In this document: positions 7,792-13,242 of the stretch, in pieces
Layout: each line of letters opens with the position of its first letter
Numbering within the stretch: position 1 is the stretch's first letter
NCBI GenBank assembly: GCA_964483805.1
Contig: CAZADH010000132.1
Location: forward strand, 1 to 16,077
Reading direction: 5' to 3'
DNA from: CAZADH01 sp964483805
GTDB taxonomy: Bacteria > Muiribacteriota > Ozemobacteria > Ozemobacterales > Ozemobacteraceae
DNA length: 16,077 nucleotides
The notes under the pieces: generated by a model
The model's database searches: none
Seen by the model: only the letters and a program-made list of their open reading frames with translations
Told to the model about the DNA's origin: nothing
Made by a program: the position numbers and the translations under genes

Positions 7792-8505
7792 TCAGTAGTT
7801 GGACTTGCGATTGCGCTCGAAACGCTCGATGTTGTCGCCCAGGCCGATGGCCACCGCATCGGCGCTCTGCAACACCGCCGGCGGAATCTGGGCAGGCTCG
7901 GCGTAGATCTGCACCGGTTCCGTCTCGTGGCCCAGACACGCCGTCGCCGGCGCCGCGAGCGACGTGACCTTGCCCGCGGTCTCGATGTCGAGTTTGCCGC
8001 TCAACATGCGCACGGTCGTGGTGCCGTCAAGCGACGCCACGACGATGAACTCGGTGCCCCGAATCGCCAACGCCGCCTTGCGCGGCAGCACAATGCGAAA
8101 CTCGCCGTCGACCTTCTTGAACTCGAAGCGGGCCCCACCCTGAAACAGCGTGATCGTCCCATCGCCGACCTGCACCCGCGCCGCCGGCGCCAGGTTGAAC
8201 CGGTGGTCTTTGGTCGTTTCGTGCAGCGTCGCCGGCTTCTTGCCGGTGTTTTCGACGGTGTCACCGTCGAAAAGGACGCCATCGGGCGGCAACTTGCTCT
8301 CGCTGCGCTTGCCGCCATGCTCGATCGCGACCGAGGTTTTCTCCTTGGCCTTGACCCGGTACAGAGCTTCGGTCTTGCTGCGCGATGATTTCGTCGCGCT
8401 GCCCTTCTTGCCACAACCCACGACCGTCACCAGCAGTGCCACCAGCAACAGGCAACCATACCACCGCACCCGGAGCGTCATCGCGTTATGCATCATACTG
8501 TGCAT
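7792..8505 (-). CDS. FecR-domain lipoprotein
   Basis: A 237-residue exported lipoprotein. A basic N-terminus and hydrophobic helix end in the lipobox VVGC, with lipidation expected on C31. The body resembles a FecR domain: a GVLFDGDTVEN turn near 76-86, repeated short beta motifs, and the hallmark RGTEF at 149-153 followed by DGTTTVRMLSGKL. Classical FecR proteins are inner-membrane sigma regulators. This one has no anti-sigma helical N-terminus and no FecI or TonB receptor nearby, so a structural or ligand-binding role at the envelope is more likely. It is first in the operon with the three pseudopilins, 17 nt ahead of the K-like gene. The start at 8505 has AGGAGG 5 nt upstream. Later ATGs at MMHNAM are weaker choices. 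Confidence 0.85.
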   Translation of the reverse strand: MHSMMHNAMTLRVRWYGCLLLVALLVTVVGCGKKGSATKSSRSKTEALYRVKAKEKTSVAIEHGGKRSESKLPPDGVLFDGDTVENTGKKPATLHETTKDHRFNLAPAARVQVGDGTITLFQGGARFEFKKVDGEFRIVLPRKAALAIRGTEFIVVASLDGTTTVRMLSGKLDIETAGKVTSLAAPATACLGHETEPVQIYAEPAQIPPAVLQSADAVAIGLGDNIERFERNRKSNY

Positions 8506-8510
8506 GGCGC

Positions 8511-8516
8511 CCTCCT
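8511..8516 (-). promoter_or_regulatory. Ribosome binding site of the FecR lipoprotein
   Basis: The - strand reads AGGAGG, followed by 5 nt and the ATG at 8505. It is a near-perfect Shine-Dalgarno sequence and the strongest in the window. Confidence 0.8.
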
Positions 8517-8539
8517 TTTCCGATCCCCACCGAGCAGTC

Positions 8540-8582
8540 TACCCAATCCGTCTGCGAAGTGAAAGAGCTTACCCAATGCGTC
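8540..8582. repeat. Pair of 13-bp direct repeats, possible operator
   Basis: TACCCAATCCGTC at 8540-8552 and TACCCAATGCGTC at 8570-8582 differ at one base. They are spaced exactly 30 bp start to start, about three helical turns. They sit between the divergent FecR operon and the channel gene, upstream of both starts, where a regulator could bind on one face of the helix. The regulator is unknown. Confidence 0.5.
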
Positions 8583-8603
8583 GTCATGGTGAATGCAGAA
8601 TTC

Positions 8604-8633
8604 TTGACGGCCAACCGTGATTGCCCCTACCCT
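8604..8633 (+). promoter_or_regulatory. Candidate promoter of the channel gene
   Basis: TTGACG at 8604-8609 is a good -35 hexamer. TACCCT at 8628-8633, after an 18-bp spacer, is a poor -10 hexamer. If used, transcription would start near 8640, downstream of the alternative GTG at 8617, which supports ATG 8710 as the real start. The direct repeats lie just upstream, in an activator-like position. Confidence 0.35.
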
Positions 8634-8695
8634 GCATGGGCCGCAGACCCAGTCTCGCCGCCACAGCTTGACGCCGCGGCCAATGATGCAGCTTC

Positions 8696-8700
8696 GAGGT
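8696..8700 (+). promoter_or_regulatory. Ribosome binding site of the channel gene
   Basis: GAGGT (continuing GA) lies 9 nt before ATG 8710. It selects this start over the in-frame GTG at 8617 and the ATGs near 8683, none of which has a comparable site. Confidence 0.65.
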
Positions 8701-8709
8701 GACGATAAG

Positions 8710-10926
8710 ATGACCGACGTGAGTCCGCCCCCCGGCACTGAACGCCCCACTCCTCCTGAAGACCCCGCAACCGCCCCCGCAGTGACTGGTGAACACCATG
8801 CAGGGCGCACCTCTGTGCCGGCCATCATCGCCTGGATTCTGACGCTGCTCGCGGGTGCCGTTCTGGCCTCGCAAATCTTCAGCTATCGCTCGGCCCGCCA
8901 ACTACTGGCCGAGAGCGAAGTGAAGCTCTTCAAGGACGCGTCCACGCAGGCCGTTCGCCAATTCGATGCGGCGTTCAAAGAGGTCAAATCGGTGGCCGAT
9001 CGGTTTGCAACGCAGGTCGAGACCGGCCAGATCGGCTCCGACACGTTGACCTCGGCCATGCGTCAGGCCGTCGCCAGCAACACCTTCATCCGCTCGTTCG
9101 GCGTCGCGTATGGCGAGTATCAATTCGCCTCCGACACACGCTTGTATGCGCGCGGTTTCACGCAAACCGGCGACACGTTCACCTACAACAATATCGACGC
9201 ATCCGAGAGCTACGTCGAGCCCACTCTGCGCAACTCCTGGTTCACGACGCCAATGACCCAGGGGCCCAGTTGGATCGAACCGTATTTCGATCCGATCGCC
9301 AGCACCACCATCGTCGAGTATAGTTGCCCGTTCTATCGCACTGGTCCTGACGGCAAGAAGCACGCGGCTGGGATCGTCTATGCCGACCTCTCGATGGAGG
9401 ACGTGCGCACGATCCTGGCGAAGATCGAGTTGGGAGCCGGCGGCTACGGCATGCTGTTGTCGAAGACCGGTTCTTACGTCACCCATCCGCTGGAAGAATA
9501 CGTGATCGCCATGAAACCTGCGCTCGAGGACCCGATGGTGGCGAACGACCCGATGCTCAAAACCGCTGTCGAAAAAGCCCTGCGCGGGGAGACCACGTAT
9601 GTCGAGTTCCTCAACAACCTGACCAAGAAACCCTCCATGCTGTATTTCCAGCCGGTGCCAACGACCGGATGGCCGTTCGGCGTGGTCGCGCTCAAGGATT
9701 TCGACAAGCGCAGCGGCGATTTCGTTCGCCAGAGCATGATCCAGATTACGCTGTGGTCGGTCATGTTCCTGCTGTTGCTGTTCATTGCCGTCATCAACGC
9801 CGTTGACCGCTCGGAATACAAATTATGGCTCATGGTGGGTTGCTTTACTTTCCTCGTCATGACCGCCATGGCCGTCGTCTGGTATCTGGCACTGAACTTC
9901 ACGCCCTATTCGAATTCGGAGTTCGTCGAAGTTCCCGATCGTCCCTCGCTCAACCGTCTTCAGTCTGCCCTGGTCGCACGGGCCGCCGAGATGCGCCAGG
10001 CCCAACCAAAGTTTCTCCCCACGGGTTTTTTCATTCACTCGATCAACTTCGAGAGCGCCAACGACGTGCGGCTGACCGGCATCATCTGGCAGAAGTTCAC
10101 CGACGGGGTTCATGATAACGTCGCGCGGGGTGTCGAGTTTCCCGAGGCCGTCGATCTCACGTTGACCGAGAAGTACAAGTCGCGCGAGGGCAACATCGAG
10201 ATCATCGGCTGGTCGTTTTCGACGACACTGCGCCAGCAATTCGACTACTCGCGCTACCCCCTCGACAACAAAGATGTCTGGCTTCGCGCCATCAGCGCGG
10301 ACTTCGGCAAGAATGTCGTGCTCGTCCCCGATCTCGAGTCCTACCCGATTCTCAACCCGACCTCGCTGCCCGGCATCGAGGAAGACATCGTTCTGTCGGG
10401 CTGGGACCTCGACAGCAGTTTCTTCAATTATGTATATAATAAATACAATACCGACTTCGGACTGCCCGATTCGTCAGGCAAGAACGTGTTTCCCGAGTTG
10501 TATTTCACGGTGATCATCAAACGCAACTTCCTGGCCCCGTTCGTCACCTACGTGCTGCCGATCTTGATCATCGCCTGCATTCTCTTCACGGTGTTGTTGA
10601 TGTCGACCCGCGACGAGAAAAAGAACGAGATGTTCCAGTTCAGCATCACCAGCGTCATCGCCACCTGTTCGGGTCTGTTCTTCTCGGTCCTGGTCGCCCA
10701 CTCGCAACTGCGCGGTTCGGTGTCGGTCAACAGCCTGATGTACCTCGAATATTTCTGCTTCGTCCTCTACCTCGCCATCCTCGGCGTGGCCTGCAATGCC
10801 TTCATGTTCGGGCTCGACACCTCGATCCGCGTGGTCCGCGAGCGCGACAACCTCATCCCAAAACTGATGTTCTGGCCGCTGTTCATGGGCCTGATGCTGA
10901 TCGTTACCGTGCATACTTTTTATTGA
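8710..10926 (+). CDS. dCache sensor fused to a pentameric ligand-gated ion channel subunit
   Basis: A 738-residue membrane protein with seven predicted membrane helices. After a proline-rich cytoplasmic tail comes a helix at about 36-56. A periplasmic dCache-type sensor (about 60-340) follows, with NSWFTTP, the WIEPYFDP segment, GIVYADLS and a GYGMLL...THP distal half. Then a helix at 345-364, an 8-residue turn and a helix at 373-397. Residues about 408-604 form a pLGIC ligand-binding domain with the Pro-loop signature FDYSRYPLDN (511-520), without the eukaryotic loop cysteines. M1 (607-631) contains the conserved LP, and M2 (640-666), M3 (673-700) and M4 (719-738) follow, with the protein ending on M4. 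It is probably a homopentamer gated by periplasmic ligands. The short M3-M4 loop is typical of prokaryotic channels. The secreted peptidase gene follows 63 nt later and may be cotranscribed. Confidence 0.88.
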   Translation: MTDVSPPPGTERPTPPEDPATAPAVTGEHHAGRTSVPAIIAWILTLLAGAVLASQIFSYRSARQLLAESEVKLFKDASTQAVRQFDAAFKEVKSVADRFATQVETGQIGSDTLTSAMRQAVASNTFIRSFGVAYGEYQFASDTRLYARGFTQTGDTFTYNNIDASESYVEPTLRNSWFTTPMTQGPSWIEPYFDPIASTTIVEYSCPFYRTGPDGKKHAAGIVYADLSMEDVRTILAKIELGAGGYGMLLSKTGSYVTHPLEEYVIAMKPALEDPMVANDPMLKTAVEKALRGETTYVEFLNNLTKKPSMLYFQPVPTTGWPFGVVALKDFDKRSGDFVRQSMIQITLWSVMFLLLLFIAVINAVDRSEYKLWLMVGCFTFLVMTAMAVVWYLALNFTPYSNSEFVEVPDRPSLNRLQSALVARAAEMRQAQPKFLPTGFFIHSINFESANDVRLTGIIWQKFTDGVHDNVARGVEFPEAVDLTLTEKYKSREGNIEIIGWSFSTTLRQQFDYSRYPLDNKDVWLRAISADFGKNVVLVPDLESYPILNPTSLPGIEEDIVLSGWDLDSSFFNYVYNKYNTDFGLPDSSGKNVFPELYFTVIIKRNFLAPFVTYVLPILIIACILFTVLLMSTRDEKKNEMFQFSITSVIATCSGLFFSVLVAHSQLRGSVSVNSLMYLEYFCFVLYLAILGVACNAFMFGLDTSIRVVRERDNLIPKLMFWPLFMGLMLIVTVHTFY

Positions 10927-10989
10927 TTTCGTATTGATGTCTGTGTTCTGCCGCCGCTCGCGCCGAAGCGACAACGAAAGGTTGTTCCC

Positions 10990-13152
10990 ATGACCATGAC
11001 GCGTTTTCATCGGTGGTTGCACGCGTGTTTTCTTGCTCTCGCCACCGCAGTGCTGTTTGCTCCCGGCGCCGTCGCTGCGCCCTTCGAGCCCCCGACCCCG
11101 GGTACGCGCATCGCCACGCTGACGCCGGCGCCGGCGAGCGGCGGTGCCCCTGCCGTGCTCTCGTGCATCGGCAACGGCACCCGGCAACGCACCGTCGACC
11201 TGTTGGTGGCCTCGCACGGGATCGCCCTGCAACCACGGATTGCTGGCGGTGTCGCTGGCGCAGCCGCCTTCTGGCGGGCCGACGACGGCACCGCGGAGGA
11301 GTTCACCCAATTCTGCCTCGAGCACTTCATCGCCGACCCGGCCAGCCGCTCGGCGGCGGTCAAGAACCTGAGTGCCAAGCTCGAAGCGATCTGGGGGCAC
11401 TATCACTGTGTCTCGCGGACCTTGAGCGAACCGATCGAGCTCGACCGGGGCGGCGACCCCACGCCGATCGACCATCTGTTCGCGCGCTGGTCGCCCTACA
11501 CGCACTTCGACGAAGATCTTTTCGCCCAGAAGATCGCATTCTTTGTATTGCTCAACTTCCCGAACATCCCGCTGGCCGAAAAGCTGCGCGATGGCCCAGG
11601 CTGGACCCGCGAGCAGTGGGCGATGGCACGCCTCGGCGACCTCGTGCAGCAACGGGTGCCCGGCGAGGTGAACCGAGACATCAGCAAGGTTGCCGTCGAC
11701 AACGACAACTACATCAATGAATACAACATCCATACCGATCGGCTGACGCACCGGGGACTGCCGCTGTTCAAGACGAACGAAGCGCTGATTACCCATTGGG
11801 GTCTGCGCGACGAGATCAAAGCCCAGTATGCCGCGCCCGACGCCATGCCTCGCCAGCAAGCGCTCTGGCATGTCTTGATGCGCATCGCCGACGGGACCGT
11901 GCCACGCCAGGTCATCGGCAAACGCAACCTGCACTGGGACCCGGAAGCCAATGTATTGACAAAAGAGCACGGGGAGACCGTCGCCGTCGCGCCCGAAGGC
12001 GACGACCGCTACGCCCACTGGCTTGCCGTATTTCACGCCCAGCGGCAGGCCGATCCGTTTTCGCCGAGCGCGCCGACGGTTGTCGCGCGCACCTTCGACC
12101 TGGCTCGCCAGATCCCGGTCGAGGAAGTCGAACGGTTGTTGCTGTCGGTCATCCAGTCGCCGTTGGCCAGCGATGTGGCAACTCTGATTGGCAAGCGCCT
12201 GGGTCGCCCCCTGCAACCGTTTGACATCTGGTATCCCGGTTTCAAGGGTGGTCGCGACCGCGACGAGGAAGAGATCAGCAAACTCACGCGGGCACGCTAC
12301 CCCAACGTGGCGTCGTTTCAGGCCGACCTGCCCAACCTCTACCGCCGGCTGCAGTTCACCGACGCCCAGATCGCCTCGTTGACACCGTACATCGCGATCG
12401 AGTCGTCACGCGGCGCCGGCCACGCCATGCAGGCGATGATGCGCACCGATCAGGCTCATCTGCGCACCCGCATTGCCACCGACGGCATGGACTACAAAGG
12501 TTTCAACATCGCCATTCACGAACTGGGCCACTGCACCGAACAGACGTTTTCGTTGCAGGGCATCGATCAGTATCTGCTCAACAGCGTGCCCAACAGCGCC
12601 TGCACCGAGTGCTTCGCCTTCGTCTTTCAGAGCCGCGATCTCGACCTGCTCGGCATCGCCCGGCCCGACCCGCAAGCCACCCACCTGCGGGCCCTCGACA
12701 CTTTCTGGAACAGTTGGGAGATGGCCGGGGTCTCTCTGCTCGACCTGCGCGCCTGGCAGTGGTTGTACGCGCATCCCACCGCCACGGCCGCCGAGTTTCG
12801 TGCCGAGGTGCTGCGTCTTGCTCGCAACTTGTGGAACACCCACTACGCGCCGATTCTCGGCGGCACCGACGCCCCGATGCTCGCCGTGTATTCACACATG
12901 CTGACCAATCCGCTCTACTTGAGCGATTACCTCATCGGCCACCTGATCGCCTTCCAGATCGAGACCCACGTCGAAGGCAAACAACTCGGCGCCGAGATGG
13001 AGCGGATGTGCCGGCTCGGCTGTGTGACCCCCCGCCAATGGATGATCAACGCGGTGGGCAGCGACGTCTCGGCCGAACCGCTGTTTGCGGCATCGCGGGC
13101 CGCACTGCACGCGTTGGCGGGCACCGGCACCGGGAGCGGTTCCAGCCGCTAG
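10990..13152 (+). CDS. Secreted HExxH zinc metallopeptidase, M3-like gluzincin
   Basis: A 720-residue protein with a clear signal peptide: basic start, hydrophobic core, and AVAA cleavage near residue 30. The zinc site is HELGH at 510-514 with catalytic E511. A downstream glutamate, E540 in ACTECFAF, lies at the spacing expected for the third ligand of M3-type gluzincins. A mostly helical N-terminal half of about 470 residues would cover the active site as in oligopeptidases, and the YLIGHLIAFQIE helix near the C-terminus resembles the end of that fold. Overall similarity to named peptidase families is limited, so the subfamily is uncertain. AAAGG lies 8 nt before the ATG, and a second in-frame ATG follows two codons later. 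It sits between the channel and the cyclase. It may release or destroy peptide signals in the periplasm, which is inference. Confidence 0.78.
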   Translation: MTMTRFHRWLHACFLALATAVLFAPGAVAAPFEPPTPGTRIATLTPAPASGGAPAVLSCIGNGTRQRTVDLLVASHGIALQPRIAGGVAGAAAFWRADDGTAEEFTQFCLEHFIADPASRSAAVKNLSAKLEAIWGHYHCVSRTLSEPIELDRGGDPTPIDHLFARWSPYTHFDEDLFAQKIAFFVLLNFPNIPLAEKLRDGPGWTREQWAMARLGDLVQQRVPGEVNRDISKVAVDNDNYINEYNIHTDRLTHRGLPLFKTNEALITHWGLRDEIKAQYAAPDAMPRQQALWHVLMRIADGTVPRQVIGKRNLHWDPEANVLTKEHGETVAVAPEGDDRYAHWLAVFHAQRQADPFSPSAPTVVARTFDLARQIPVEEVERLLLSVIQSPLASDVATLIGKRLGRPLQPFDIWYPGFKGGRDRDEEEISKLTRARYPNVASFQADLPNLYRRLQFTDAQIASLTPYIAIESSRGAGHAMQAMMRTDQAHLRTRIATDGMDYKGFNIAIHELGHCTEQTFSLQGIDQYLLNSVPNSACTECFAFVFQSRDLDLLGIARPDPQATHLRALDTFWNSWEMAGVSLLDLRAWQWLYAHPTATAAEFRAEVLRLARNLWNTHYAPILGGTDAPMLAVYSHMLTNPLYLSDYLIGHLIAFQIETHVEGKQLGAEMERMCRLGCVTPRQWMINAVGSDVSAEPLFAASRAALHALAGTGTGSGSSR

Positions 13153-13227
13153 CGCCCCGGCGCCCAGTTCAGGCCGGTCGCGAAATCGAGACAAACAGAC
13201 CTCTTTCCGGGCACCCTTCGGGTCGGT

Positions 13228-13233
13228 TACAAT
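13228..13233 (+). promoter_or_regulatory. Candidate -10 element, nearly leaderless cyclase transcript
   Basis: TACAAT is one base from the sigma-70 consensus and ends 9 bp before ATG 13243. Transcription would start about 3 nt ahead of the ATG, and no Shine-Dalgarno sequence precedes this start. No good -35 hexamer is visible. The fit with leaderless initiation is suggestive only. Confidence 0.35.
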
Positions 13234-13242
13234 TCTTGTCAC

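Noticed and set aside
7775..7939. Upstream extension of the K-like pseudopilin to 7939
   Set aside because: It would overlap 148 bp of the FecR gene and place the prepilin helix over 70 residues from the N-terminus. GTG 7774 has a good ribosome binding site.
7792..8505. FecR protein as a classical anti-sigma regulator of iron uptake
   Set aside because: It is a lipoprotein without the cytoplasmic anti-sigma segment, and no FecI-type sigma factor or TonB receptor is present.
8617..8709. Upstream GTG extension of the channel gene
   Set aside because: It has no ribosome binding site and would lie within the candidate promoter. ATG 8710 has GAGGT at 9 nt.
10474..12216. Long open frame on the - strand, 580 codons
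   Set aside because: It is antisense to the channel and peptidase genes, and its product is low-complexity and domainless.
13213..13223. ACCC-TTC-GGGT small hairpin before the cyclase gene
   Set aside because: It is only 4 bp with no T-run and lies just upstream of the candidate -10, so a terminator or riboswitch call is not supported.
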